Made by a program: the position numbers and the translations under genes. The notes beneath the pieces were generated by a model that was not told the DNA's origin, did not search any database, and saw only the letters and a program-made list of their open reading frames with translations. This document shows positions 25,133 through 37,986 of a stretch of DNA of 64,000 nucleotides, piece by piece (the first letter of the stretch is position 1; every line of letters starts with the position of its first letter). This DNA is from Annulohypoxylon bovei var. microspora (taxonomy: Eukaryota > Ascomycota > Sordariomycetes > Xylariales > Hypoxylaceae): the NCBI GenBank assembly GCA_022836615.1, contig MU405306.1, positions 62,001 to 126,000 of the forward strand, in the 5' to 3' direction.

Positions 25133-25314
25133 TATAAGTAAATAAGTAATTAAAAATTTTAAAAATAAATTATAAATATATTAACCATTTTAAAAAAGTT
25201 ATTACTTTATTTATAATGTATTAAATAAAATTCTTTAAGCAATTAAAGAAGCTTTAATTTTTAAAAATAATAATTATTTTAATACACGTAACGATTAAAC
25301 TTTAAATGTTCACA
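25133..25314 (+). repeat. 3' LTR of the inner Copia element
   Basis: 182 bp direct repeat of the 5' LTR, ending TTCACA, followed directly by the CCGTT target duplication. Differences from the 5' LTR are largely C/T and G/A. Confidence 0.87.
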
Positions 25315-25948
25315 CCGTTAAAAAAAATCGCATTATTTTAATATTTAAAAATTAATTTACGTTATTTAATTTAATAATAAATACATTTTTTTTAATATTT
25401 TTTATAATTTATTATAAGGTTATTAAATTTAAGCCGAATAATAAAAAATCGTTTATATATAAAATTATAATAACGTTAATTTTTTTATTATAATAAATAA
25501 TATTATTAAAATATAAAGGTTTAAAATTTAATTATTATAAAAATCCTTTAATTTTCTTTTATTAAATTATATTTAATTATTTTAATTTATATAATAAATT
25601 TATTAATTTAATAATTTTATTAATTACGTAATTATATTTAACGATTTCTTTAAAATATTTTTTAAAATATTCGAATAATATAAAAAAAAACTTTATAAAA
25701 ATGCGTTTTTTAAAATCACCGTTAAAATACGTAATAATAAAATCGATTTAAATAACGTATTATTTTTTAAATATTATTAAAGTTATTAATATTCGTTATA
25801 ACGTTATTTTCGTAATCGTAATTAACATTTCGTTATAATTAATACTTTTTCATTACGTAAATTTTCACGCGTAAATATAAGCCTTAAATTTATTTAAAGT
25901 TTTTATTAATAAAAACTTTTTTTTAAATATTTATTTCGCATTAATAAA

Positions 25949-26664
25949 GAGCAACACTAAATCTGCAGTGCCTATTGGCTAAATCTGCAGTACACAGCCA
26001 CTGTGGCGAAGGTCCGGGCTGAATCGGTACACGCGTCACCATACAAATCCCCATACAAACCTAAGTACCCTTTTCTCACCCCTGCCTGCCCTCCCCATCA
26101 GACATACGCGCCAATTCAATCAATTATCTCCGCGTCAATAAAATTTAAACAATTAAGAAAAGCTAATAATTACAACTGCTGTAAAAGAGCTATCTTTCGA
26201 TTGACTTTGCATGTTTTGAATCCCTCTTTTACTCTGGTAAATTCAATTGAAAGCTGATCACTTGTCCACCCGACCGGGTGTCAACCCACACGCGCGGCCA
26301 CAGCTAGCTGAGCCGCGGTCGCATGTGTAAAACACCCCAGTTTCGAAGCTTAAGAACATGACGTAAACTGGTCCTCATGGGAGCTGACCTAGTCCATTGA
26401 AAAGCCCTTTGGATACTATTGTATAATATCAGCTTTATATGAATCGAAATAATATATCGCGTACGATGCGGCTGCTTCAAGTTGTGGTTGAAATGAGGTC
26501 AAATTGGTGTTCCTGGCCGTGGCGCTAGTCGCTAGTGGCTAAAAGAGATACCTTTATTTGTATGGGGGATTGTATGGCGAAACTTGTACCGATTGAGCTC
26601 GGACCTTCGCTGTGGCAGTGTACTGCAGATTTAGCCAATCAATACTGCAGATTTAGTGTTGCTC
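25949..26664. mobile_element. hAT-like non-autonomous DNA transposon (MITE), 716 bp
   Basis: Terminal inverted repeats of about 80 bp (25949-26030 and 26586-26664) start GAGCAACACTAAATCTGCAG and each contains two copies of the AAATCTGCAG motif. An exact 8 bp target duplication, TTAATAAA, flanks it (25941-25948 and 26665-26672), the length typical of hAT elements. The interior encodes nothing recognisable; an 84-codon frame from 26003 overlaps the left repeat and is probably chance. Unlike its surroundings it has ordinary base composition, so it entered after the Copia DNA was mutated or escaped the process. Confidence 0.87.
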
Positions 26665-29600
26665 TTAATAAAATGATTATTAATAGTTTTAAAGTTATTA
26701 ATAAATTTAAAAGTTTTATATTCGAAGTTTTCTTTAATTTTTAAAAAAATAACCTCGATTTTTTTTTTTTTTTTAAAGTTCGTTATAATATTTTTAAATA
26801 AAAATTCATTAACATTAACGGTAAATAAATGGTATTTTTCAATTATATTCATAAATTTATTAAAAAAATCATTATTTTCGAAAACACATTTTCATTTTAT
26901 TTCGAATAATTCTTTTAATAAATTTAACATTATATCGTAAAAATTAACGAAATTTTTAAAAACTTCGTTATTTTTATTTTTTTAAATGCATAATATTAAA
27001 ATAATATAAATCTTATAATGTTTATTAAAAACTTCGTAATTATATAAATTTAATTTTTTTTTTAAGTTTATTACGTTTAAAGCGGATGTAATATTTATTA
27101 TTATTTATAATATTTTCATCCATTATATTATCGTTTTTATTTTATACGTTAACGTTTTTTCATGATTTTTTATAATAAAATTATCGTTAAATATATTAAA
27201 ATAATAATTTAATAACATTTTTAAAATTTAAAATATCATTTTTATCATTTAAATATTTATAAAATATAACGTAAAAGGTTTTTAAAAAACGATTACTTTT
27301 AAAAAATTACATAATAAAATTATATTCCCCATTATATTTTAAAAAAAAAACCTTTATATTTTAAACTTTAAATTTTTTAATTTTAATATAATAATTTTCA
27401 TTAATAAAAGCGGTATATCATGTATTTATAATTCGTAAATATAAATTATTAAACTTATAATTTTTTTTAAAATTTAAATTATTTTAATAATTTTTATAAG
27501 GTATAATATCTTTAATTACCATTATTTTTATTTTATTAATTACGTAAATTAACGTTTTTATAATATAATTTTAAAAATAAATTAAAATTTTCATCGTTAA
27601 AGTTATAACTTTAAATAAATTTTATAAAACTTAAATCTTACATTTAATTTTACCGTTTTAATATTAATTATATACGGTAAAAGTAATAAATTTAATACTT
27701 ATATTATTACATTTATTTTAAATTTTATTTATTTTAAATTTTTTACCACCATTTAATTTTAACGTAATTATTTATTTATAAAAACCATCGTTAAATATAA
27801 ATAAAATTAATAACCTTTTAAATATTATTATAATATATATTATAAACGTTTATAACGTTTTATTTTTTATTTTATAAAAAATAAATTATTTATATTTATT
27901 ATAATTTTTAATAATTAATATAAAATATCGATTACCATTAATTAATATAAATTTTAATTCACTTAAATTATATTAAATAATTTCATTAATATATTTAACA
28001 CATTTTTAAAAATCTTTTAATAAAATTTTTATAATTTTTATTTAATTACATATAAAATAAAATAAAAATAAAATATTAAATATTTTTAAATTTATATTTA
28101 TTATACATTTAATAATCCATTTTAATTATTTTATATTAAAGTAATAAAAGCGGCGATATTAAAATATTAATTTACTTTTAACATCGTTAAATAATTTATT
28201 AAGTTTTTTAATTATTAAAGTTATTATTATACTTTTAATTTTACTTTTTATTAACTTTAATTTACATTTTTATTACTTAAAAAAACGAATAATTTTTAAT
28301 TTTTTTTTACCATGTTATTAAAGGAAAAACCCTTGTTTTTTAACATTAAAAATTATTAAAATTATTTCGTTAAAATTATAAATTAAATTATAATTTAACC
28401 AACCATTTATTTAATAATATAATTTATTTAAAAAATTTTTAAGCGGGAAATTTTTCATATATAACATATATTATAATTTCAAGGTTTTAAGCTTTTTATT
28501 AATTTTTTAAAAAAAAAATAAATTTATTTTAATTTTCGTAACATATATAAAGCCACCATTAATATTAATTTTATAATTTTTACCATAAATATTTACCATT
28601 ATATTAAACTTAAAATTAATTTTATTATTAATTATATAAACATTCGCACTTATATTATATAATAATTCGTTCCGTTATTTATTAAAATTATAAAAATTAA
28701 CATTTTATAACGTTAATTTACCAAGCGATTTATTTATCATCGTTACGCTTTTTTAAATAAATCGTAAAATTAATAATATATAAATTAAATTTCGTAAATA
28801 TTTAATTTAATTATAATTTTTAAATAATAAATTTAAATCTTTTTCGTTAACGTTCGTAATATAAAATCCATTACCTTTAATAATATATTAAAAGAATTTT
28901 TATAAAAATTAAAAAATATAATTAAAATAATATTAACTTTATAATACGTTAATTTATTTATTATTTTTATTCGTATTAATTTATTAATTTAATTATTAAT
29001 TTTTAAACTTTAAATAATTACGTTTAATATAACCGTATTCGTTACATTTAAAATAAAAAAAACTTTTTTCATTATTTTAATTTTATTTCTTTAATAAATA
29101 TTTAAGTTTTTTAATAATTTAATTTTTTTTTTAAATATTATTAATAATACTTTTTTAACGGTTATTATTATAACCATTATTAATATTATTATTTTTTCCG
29201 CCGTTATTAACGTTATTACCGTTAACTTTTTTTCGAAATTTATTTATAAAATCTTTAATAACATTAATAATCGTATAATATTTATTACGAAAAAGCTTAT
29301 AAAATAATTAAACTTAATTTTTTATTTTTTCTTTATAATTATTATAAAATATAATAATAAATTACTTATTTTTAAGCTTTATTTTTATATTTTTAATAAT
29401 TTTAATAATAAATTACCATTTTAAAAAATATTTAATAAGATTTTTACCATTATATTTTTTTTTAATAAAATCATTTTATAAATCTTTTTAATAAACTTTA
29501 TTAATAAAATTATACGTTCGTTAAAACATTTTAAACATTTTTATTTTTTTTCGCATTTTAAAAATAAAATTTAATAATATTCGGCAATAAATATACATTA

Positions 29601-30544
29601 ATATTTTAATTATATAAAACTCATTAAATTTAATAAACTTTATATGTTTTTCGTAATTAATTTCTTTTAAAATTAATATAAAAACTTTTTAATATATTTA
29701 TTAATTATTTTAATCTTTAAAATGATTTTCTTTATTAATCGAAAAATTAAAATACTTTTAATTAAATTTACATACGATTTTATAAACCTTATATAAATTT
29801 TTATTAACCTTACGTTTATTTAATTTTTTTTTAACGTTACGGTTTATATTATTATTAAAATCGAAAAATCCATTTAAATAATATACGTTTTTTAAACCAC
29901 TTAAATTTAATAATAATAATAATAAATTTAATAATAAATCGTTTTTATTATTAAAAATATTTAAATTATTAAGATTAATTTTATTTTAATGTTTATTAAT
30001 ACATCGAAAACTTTTTTTATAAAATTTAACCTCATTTTTAACTTCGTTATTAAAAGCATTAATTAATTTATAATTTTCATTATTTTTATTATTAATTAAT
30101 ATTTTATTTTATTATAAATTAATCTTTTTATATTTTTTACATTAACTTTTATATTCGTTAAATTAAACCATTATTACATTATATAAAACGTTAAATTATA
30201 ATTTTATCTTTAATATATAATCATTTTTTTATATTTTATTAATTAATTTTAATAATTTAACCATTTTTAATAAAATGTAAAAAAATTCAAAAATTAATAA
30301 TAATAATATCGATAATATCGATTAAATTTCAATAATAATAAATTTAACTTTAACGATAATTATTCGTAACTTTTTAACCGTAATATATAATTATATATTC
30401 TTAATTATTAAATAATTACTTAACTTTTTTTAATCGTTAATAAATTTTTACAACCCATTAATTATTATTTTTTACGCCTTTTTTTTAATAATTATATTAA
30501 AATTACCCGTTTTTAAATCCTTAAAATTTAATATTTTATTTAAT

Positions 30545-30767
30545 TGTAATAACGCTTAGTTATTATTATTTTTAAAGTATATTAATGGAATTAATTAATT
30601 AATATTTTAACTATAAGGCTAATATATAAAAACCTTTTAAAGGAAATTACTTTATGATTTTTTTTTTCTTAACTTTTTATTTTAAATATTTTCGTTAATA
30701 AAATACGTGGTCTTATTATTACATAAACTTTATTTTAATTAAAAATTTATTTACCGTAATATAATAT
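30545..30767 (+). repeat. 5' LTR of the Gypsy element
   Basis: About 223 bp starting TGTAATAACG. It aligns with 36667-36883 throughout; the 3' boundary is approximate because the last bases are mutated. Confidence 0.8.
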
Positions 30768-33700
30768 TTAAAATTATTTATTTATTTTATTTTTTTAATT
30801 TAAAGGTTTACCTTTGAAATTCCTTTTTTTTTTAAATACATAAATGTTTATATATTAATTTAATTCTTTTTAAGTTACGATACGTTTAAAACTTTATTTT
30901 TAATTTATATTTAATTTTTAAAAACTTTTATTTTCTTAAATAAAATTCCTTATATTAATGGTTATAAAGCTTTGCTTTTGCTTGCGATAAAATATCCTTT
31001 AATATTATTTATTTTATTATTAATTAACGATAATATTTAAATCGTTAAATAAAGGCTTTAATAAAAACATTAAGTCGTTTATTAATTAAGTTAATTAATT
31101 AAAATCCGCTTTTATTTTTTTAATTATATAATTTTAAGTTAATAAGTTTTTATTTACAATTAAAAAAGAATTTTTAACTTTAAAAAAAATATTAAAACCT
31201 TTAATAATTTAAAAAATTACTTAATTAATTATTTAATAATAAAATTAAAAACCTGCTTTTCTTTTTAAGAAAAAAAAAAAAAAAAAACTTTACTTATTAA
31301 TAAATTTTTTAATTAAAACAAGTGTATTTTTTAATTAAATTTATAATAAAATTCCATTATCCCACCTTTAAAACTTAACATAATAAAAGTAAATTTATTC
31401 CAAGCCATATTATTTATTATTTTAAATAAATTAATAATATTAAAAAATTAATTATGAATTATTTTTTTTTCTTTTATTTTTTTTATTTTTTCTTTTCTTT
31501 TTATTCCTTCCGCTCCCCTTTGCGCCCTTTATTTTTTCACTTTAATTCATGCGTTATAAAATTTAATTATCTTTTTAATAAAATAAAATAATAAGCTTAA
31601 AGAATTAAATAACTTTCGGCATACCTTTAAAACATAATTAATAATTTTATTTTTATTTTCGTTAAAAATTTATATTAAGGATTTATGTCTTTTATTAAAT
31701 GGATTAAATTTTACGTTCGAAAAATAAAAAATAAATACAAAAAATAAGTTTTAAATTAATTAATAAAAATTTTTTAAAAAATATATTTAATTTATATAAC
31801 TTTATTTATTCGTTGAAAGTAAAGTTAAATTAATTTTTTAACTTTTCTTTATTAAAAATAACATTAATTAATATATTAAGGTTAAATAAATGTACGATTT
31901 ATTAAAATTATTATATAATAATTTTAACGTTAAAGTTTAAATTAAAAATAATTTTTATAAACTTAATATGTAATTAAACGAATAATTCTTTAAATTTTAC
32001 GCGTTTTTTATATCGTTAATAAATAAAAGGAAAATCCTGGTATTTAAATAAAAAAAAAATTAAATTATTAATTAACCGTTAATTTTTACATTTAAGTTTT
32101 TCATTATTATTTAAATAAGAAAATAAAGTTTATTAAGTTTAAAAACCTTTATTTAATGTTGGTTTAATAACATGTTAAAGCCGTTTAAAAGAAAATTAAT
32201 TTAATAACCTTTTAACTTCGATTTAAAATTAAAGTTACTTTTAATGTTATAAAAATAATTTCCATTAATTTTAACATTCTTCGTTTAATTATAAAAATTA
32301 TAATTTAAGCACGTATAAAAGAACCTTTTTAAGTTCTTTTAATTCTTTACCAGCGCAACGTTTTTATAACGTTTAATATAAACTTAATTTATTACTTTTA
32401 TAAATAAAAAAACCATTTCTTTAATAATTACCCGGTGCGTAATATAAAAGCCGGAATTATAATTACCGTTTTAAAAAAAGAAATAACGGAATACAATAAA
32501 AACGACGTTAATTAAAAATTAAAAGAAAATAACGTTTAAATAAAGCTTTTAATTTAAGTTTTTTTTTATATATTTATTCGTTAATATTTATTTTTATTAA
32601 TTTTAACTTTTTTAACCCCATAATAAAAGGATTATAATTTATAATTAATATATCGATTCACTTGCGAAATATAAACGTAATAATAATAATATAAACGTTA
32701 ATAAATATTAGAATATAAACGTATATAATTATTAATTAATAAAACGTATATTTAATAATAAATATATAAAACCTTCCCACCATTTAATTTAATTAATCCA
32801 TTATAATTAAAAGCTTTAACGGATAAATTATTAATTAAATTAACAAGGTAATTTATATTAATATTTAAATATAAAATAAAAGTTTTTATAACGTATTTAT
32901 TTTTTTAATAAACTTAAAGGACCGCTCTTAATTTTAAATAATATTAAGGTTTAAATTTTTAATAAAACATAACATTATGTTAAATAACCAACGTTAATAA
33001 TTAATTTTCCCCGAGTCGTTACTTTTTTACCATCGTTACGCTTTTAATATTACGTTAAAACTTTTTACTTTTCGAAAAAACGTGAATAAAATTATATAAA
33101 AAGATATAAAACGCCGTGATCGCCTTTAATTTCATGCCTTAAAGGAAAGGTAAACCATTATGGCGTTTATATACTTTATAATAAACCTTATAATTAAAAT
33201 AAATTAATAATTTTCCGTTATTATTCCACCTTTTTTTTTTTAATTTCCCGTTAAACTCCCGGTGCATCCCGCACCACCACCCATTATAAACATTTATTTA
33301 ATTTTAAGCTTAACGTTTATTAAAAAAATATCGCATTTTTAATAAAACTTTAATATAATTTACAAGTTATTAAACGCTTTTATTTTATTATATTAAAAAC
33401 TTAATTTAACTTTTAAAAAAAAGTTATAATAAAAAAATAACCTTATTTAAAAGTAAATTATAAAAAGGTTCTCCTTTTATTTATATAATTTAACCGAAAT
33501 ATTTTTAAAAAAAAACAACGATTCGTTATCGTTTTATTAACCTTTTAATTATAAAATAAATTTAAAAAAAAGCGTTAACCCCATTAAGTTATATTTCCTT
33601 TATAATATAAGTACGAAACATTTATAAACCTTAAAAAAATATTTATTAAACCATTTACGTAAAAAGTAAATCGTACTTAATATAATTAAATATAAATCTT

Positions 33701-36666
33701 TTATTTTTTTTATAAAAAAGTTAAAAAATAACTTAAAGTTTTATATCGATTATTAAGAATTAAATACCCGCATTAAAAAAGATCGTTACTTTTTCCCTTT
33801 AATTAATAAAATATTAAAAAAGATCTTTAAAATTAAAATTTTTATAAAATTTAATATCCGTTAAGCTTTTTACCGTATTAAAATAAACCTTGCTTTAAAA
33901 GACTTTATTATTTTTTAAACCCGTTTTAAATCGTATAAATACCGCGTACTTTTTTTTAAATTAAATAATAAGCTTAATACGTTTTAAAGATATATTAATT
34001 AAACTTTTTTTTTATTTTTTAACGACTTTTACATAACGTATATAAATGATATTTTAATTTATTTAAAAAACCCATTCCTTTATAAACATTACGTACGATA
34101 AATGTTAAAACGTTTACATTCCATTAATTTACAAATTAATATTTAAAAAAGCAAGTTTTCGGTTATAAAAACCAAGTTTTTAAGGTTTATTATTTTTATT
34201 TCCAACGTGGCCGTTAATTAAAATAAAATTAAAACGGTTTAAAATTAAAAAACATTTTTTTAAATTCGAAAACTTTAATCGTTTTTAAGCTTTTATAATT
34301 TTTATTAATAATTTATATTAAAATATAATTAAATTATAAAACCCTTATATTTTTTTACCACCGCTTTATATTAAATTTAAATTAATAAGCACATTAAGGC
34401 ATTTAAAACGTTAAAAATAACTTTAACCACCTTTTTAATTTTAAAATACTTTTATAAAAATCGAAAAATTAAATTAAAAATTAACGCTTTTAATAAAGTA
34501 ATTTTCGAAGCTTTTTCACAATTAAACGAGCTAAGAAATTAACATTTAATAACTTTCTTTTTTAAGATAATAATCTTTTCGAAATATAATTATTTTATTT
34601 ATAATAAAAAGCTCCTTGCCATCGTAATAATAATGAAACTTTAAAAACATATACTTATTTCGTTAAATAATAAATTCGATATATTTATAAACTATTAAAC
34701 GTTATAATATTTTGCTATTAAAAAAACGTTAAATTCCCGTTAAATTAATTAAAATAAACACTTATTTTAATTTAATTATAAGTTATATTATCGCCCGAAA
34801 AAAGAAAATATAATAATTAACGTTTTATTTTAAAAAACGGTTAATTTAATCATTTAAAAAGCGATTAAAAAATATAATTAATTCGTTATTTTATTACTTT
34901 TTTTAATATTTTATAATAAAATAAATCCTTTATAACCTTTAATTAATAAGCTTTTAATAAACTTATTATTTTTAAATTTTTAATGCATTTTAATTGCGGT
35001 AGAAGTTTTCGAGGAAAAATTACTTTAAGGTATTAAGTTAATTAACGTTATTTTAACGGTTAATTAAAATGTTATTAAATTAAAAGCGCAGCGCAAATAA
35101 GTTAAAAAAGAAAAAAACAAGTACGTTTTATAAAATAAATTATTACTTTTAAAAAAAAAATTAATAATTTTAAATAATAAAAAGCTTTATATTAAATTAT
35201 ACGATAAGTTCCACCGTTTTTTAAATTAAACACATTTAAATCGAAATAAAATGCGTATAATAATATTAAAAAAGTATTTATAATTTAATATAAAAACGTT
35301 TATAAACCGTTATTACGTTTATTATAAATAATATTAAAAAAATTAAAACTTTAAAGTTAAATTAATAAACTTATTTTAACCATTCCCCGTTAACGAATAA
35401 ATATAATAATATATTTCGATAAATTTTAAGTTTATACCTTTTAATCACGAAAAGTTCGATTCGATTTTAATAATCGTTAATTAATTAAATAAAAAACCTT
35501 TTTTATTATTTATATATAAAATTTATACCGTTACGTAATTTATAAATTTATATTATAAATACGTTTAATACATTTATAAAACCTTTAAAATAATTATATT
35601 TAATAAAAATCTTTAATTCGTAACCGTTTTTTTAAATAAATTAATTAAATTTACTAAGGTAAACCTTTATAAATCGATAATAAAACACTTGTAATTTAAT
35701 AATTAAATAAAGATTTTTAATTAATTTATTTAAATGAAATTACGACTTTTCGTAAATTATTTTTAAAATAATTAATTAAAAATATTACTTTACTTAAATT
35801 TCGTATACGCCATTTAACCGCATTTAAACATAAGGTTTTCCCCCGTAAAAATGAAAATAAAATTCGTTTTAAGGATAATTTTTAATTAATAAACCCGCAC
35901 TCGTAAATTTAAAACCTTTTAAAAAAAACTTAACCGCACCGTTATTTAATCGTTAATAAAACGCCGAACCTCCGTTATATAATAAGCTTATAAAAACCTT
36001 TTATTAACGTAAAATCATTAAAATAAATAAATTAATAAAAAAAAACGATTAATAAATTAAATAATAAATAATTAAATATATATCCGCAAAAATAATTAAT
36101 AAATAAATTACTTTTATAATAATTTAAATTATTTAATAATAAATTTTTTTAAAATATTAACGAAATTTTATCGTAACGTTTTCGAAATTAATTTACCCTT
36201 AAATATAAAAATCCATTAAATTTTAAACGCGAATTAATTAATTAAAATTTTAAATAATTTAATTTTAAGGTAAATAATAAATTCCCCGCTTTTAATGGAA
36301 ATTAATAAGAAATAAAAATACGAAATATTTAAAATATTAAATTTTAAATTTTTTAAAAAAAAACTTTAATATAAAATGAATTAAATAAATTATAACCTTA
36401 ATTTAATATAATACCTTTTTAAAAACTTTTTTAACGCGTCGATTAAAGTAAAAAACTTTTATAATTTATATTTTAAAACCGTTAATCCTTTGGTTAAACT
36501 TTAATAATAAATTAAAACCGTTATAAAAAATAAAATATTAAAAATAATAAATAAAAACGATTTATTCACCGTAAGAAAAAAGGAAATTAAAGGAATAAAT
36601 TATAAACGCATTAATAAATAATTTATTTTTTTTATAAACCGAATTTTTTTTTAAAAAAAAAGGTTA

Positions 36667-36883
36667 TATAATAACGTTTAATTATTATTATTTTTAAAAT
36701 ATATTAATAAAATTAATTAATTAATGTTTTAACCGTAAAATTAATATATAAAAACCTTTTAAAAAAAACCATTTTATAATTTTTTTTTTTTTAATTTTTC
36801 ATTTTAAATATTTTTATTAATAAAATACGTGGTCCCGTTATTACATAAGTTTTATTTTAATTAAAAACTTACTCGTTGTAACA
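36667..36883 (+). repeat. 3' LTR of the Gypsy element
   Basis: 217 bp, starting TATAATAACG (mutated TG terminus) and ending TTGTAACA, followed directly by the TTAAT target duplication. Confidence 0.82.
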
Positions 36884-36966
36884 TTAATTTAAACGATTTT
36901 AAATATCGTAAAAATAATTTATTAATAATAATATAAATAAAATTATTAACGAAAAAATGTTATTAT

Positions 36967-37148
36967 ATAAACATTTAAAACTTAATCGTTACGTATATTA
37001 AAGTTAATTATTATTTTTAAAAATTAAAACTTTTTTAATTACTTAAGGAATTTTACTTAATATATTACAAATAAAGCAATAGCTTTCCCAAGGTGGTCAA
37101 TGCACTCGTAACCTACCCCTGGGATTCCCAGTTACCCACCTGCCCACA
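36967..37148 (-). repeat. LTR, right end (5' LTR) of the outer Copia element
   Basis: 182 bp in minus orientation. Bases 36967 to about 37080 are AT-rich and mutated like the rest of the element, while about 37081-37148 is GC-balanced and appears to be the unmutated family sequence. Its outer terminus, read on the minus strand, starts TGTGGGCAGGTGGGTAA. Confidence 0.9.
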
Positions 37149-37986
37149 TATACCTATACATGAGGTCCCCGTTCCGGGAACACAAGACCCGAACTTTCCA
37201 CACCCGCACGGACCACCTTGCAACGACCTGGGTTCGAATCCCATGCTTTGCAACCTTTTACTTATTTTTATATATCACCGCTCGTCCCGCCGCCCTCAAC
37301 CCATCCCTCCAACCCTCCAGCCCTAGGTACTGGCGGCTGCGTGCCTTTGCTCGGCGCGCTGCGCGCGCCTCGCAAAGCCCCTCCGCCGCCAGTACAGGCA
37401 CCCGTACAACCCCAGGATCCCCGGCCCTCCATCACCTTCAACCCCAGCCCTAGGGCCCAGGCGGCTGCGTGCCTTTGCTCGGCGCGCTGGCGCGCGCCTC
37501 GCAAAGCCCCTCCGCCGCCAGTACGGGGCACCCTCATCCCCGGCCCTTCGTCCCCGGCCCTTCAACCCCCTCATCCCCGGCCCTTCATCCCCGGCCCTTC
37601 AACCCCTTCAACCCCAGGCCCTTCAACCCCAGCCCTTCAACCCCATCCCTCTATCCTTTTAGTATGGGGCACCTGTATAACCCCCAGGATCACCCTCATC
37701 CCCCGGGCCTTTCAACCCTATCTCCAATCCCCAGCCCTGATCTCTTATCCCCAATCCCCAGCCCTGATCTCTTATCCCCAATCCCCAGCCCCGATTGCCA
37801 GTCCCCCCCCCCAAATCCCAGCCTTAATTTCTCATCCCAAATCCCTAGCAGCCCCGATCCCCAGCAACCCCAAATCCCCAGCAGCCCCGATCCCTACCTA
37901 ATAGCCCCGATCCCTACCTAGCAGCCCCAATCCCAGCCCCGATCCCCAGCCCCAATCCCAAAGCCCGGTCTCCAACCTTTCCCCTT
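37149..37986. repeat. C-rich low-complexity block with tandem repeats and hairpins
   Basis: After the Copia target duplication comes a B-box-like GGTTCGAATCC (37231-37241), then two copies of a GC-rich segment (37332-37390 and 37460-37519) that is itself nearly palindromic. Next is a run of units such as CCCCGGCCCTTCAA (about 37540-37640), and three ~28 bp units containing CCCTGATCTCTTATC (about 37730-37800). Open frames here (for example 37218-37901) are proline-rich and low in complexity and are not supported as genes. Confidence 0.7.

Larger units (their letters stand above)
19472..25314 (+). mobile_element. RIP-mutated Ty1/Copia element, plus strand (inner copy)
   Basis: A complete 5,843 bp LTR element inserted in the outer copy of the same family. 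Two 182 bp LTRs bound it and the 5 bp target duplication CCGTT (19467-19471 and 25315-25319) is perfect. The Gag zinc knuckle is at 21228-21269 with CX2CX4HX4C spacing; three of the four metal ligands are now Tyr codons through G-to-A or C-to-T changes. The reverse-transcriptase signature is at 24102-24113, reading YVDN where Copia RT has YVDD. Many stops break every frame. The motif type (YVDD, single Gag knuckle) and the order Gag then RT indicate Ty1/Copia. Confidence 0.9.
30545..36883 (+). mobile_element. RIP-mutated Ty3/Gypsy element, plus strand
   Basis: A 6.34 kb LTR element inserted in the leader side of the outer Copia. The LTRs are direct repeats (30545-30767 and 36667-36883) and the 5 bp target duplication TTAAT is exact (30540-30544 and 36884-36888). 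At 34039-34065 the frame reads YINDILIYL, the Gypsy RT core YIDDILIYS with the first Asp changed to Asn by G-to-A and the Ser lost. Sequence on either side of the junction rejoins the outer Copia leader when the element and one duplication are removed. Stops are frequent. A few patches (near 31.5 kb and 33.25 kb) keep more C and look less heavily mutated. Confidence 0.87.
18398..37148 (-). mobile_element. RIP-mutated Ty1/Copia element, minus strand, split by three insertions
   Basis: An LTR element read on the minus strand, with its 3' LTR at 18398-18580 and its 5' LTR at 36967-37148. Its body matches the inner plus-strand Copia copy in reverse complement: 18581-19471 matches the 3' end of that copy, 25320-30544 the remainder, and 36884-36966 the leader. 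Removing the three insertions leaves about 5.84 kb, equal to the inner copy. The flanks TATAT (left) and TATAC (right) are a 5 bp duplication differing by one C-to-T change. The coding capacity is destroyed by transitions. Nearly all of it is very AT-rich; only the last ~70 bp of the right LTR is unmutated. Confidence 0.9.

Noticed and set aside
20976..26852. Small open frames of 69-79 codons in the AT-rich region
   Set aside because: They are rich in Ile, Asn, Lys and Phe, as any reading of RIP-mutated DNA would be, and lie inside retroelement remains mostly in the wrong orientation.
18398..37148. AT-rich block as a mitochondrial insertion or centromere
   Set aside because: LTR pairs, target duplications and mutated Gag/RT motifs explain the block as nested retroelements. 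A centromeric location is not excluded but nothing in the sequence shows it.
37180..37255. Possible tRNA gene around the B box GGTTCGAATCC
   Set aside because: No A box or acceptor-stem partner was found upstream at the right distance; kept only as a B-box-like motif.
37218..37901. 227-codon proline-rich frame and overlapping frames in the C-rich block
   Set aside because: They are translations of short tandem repeats in all frames, with no unique sequence or conserved start context.
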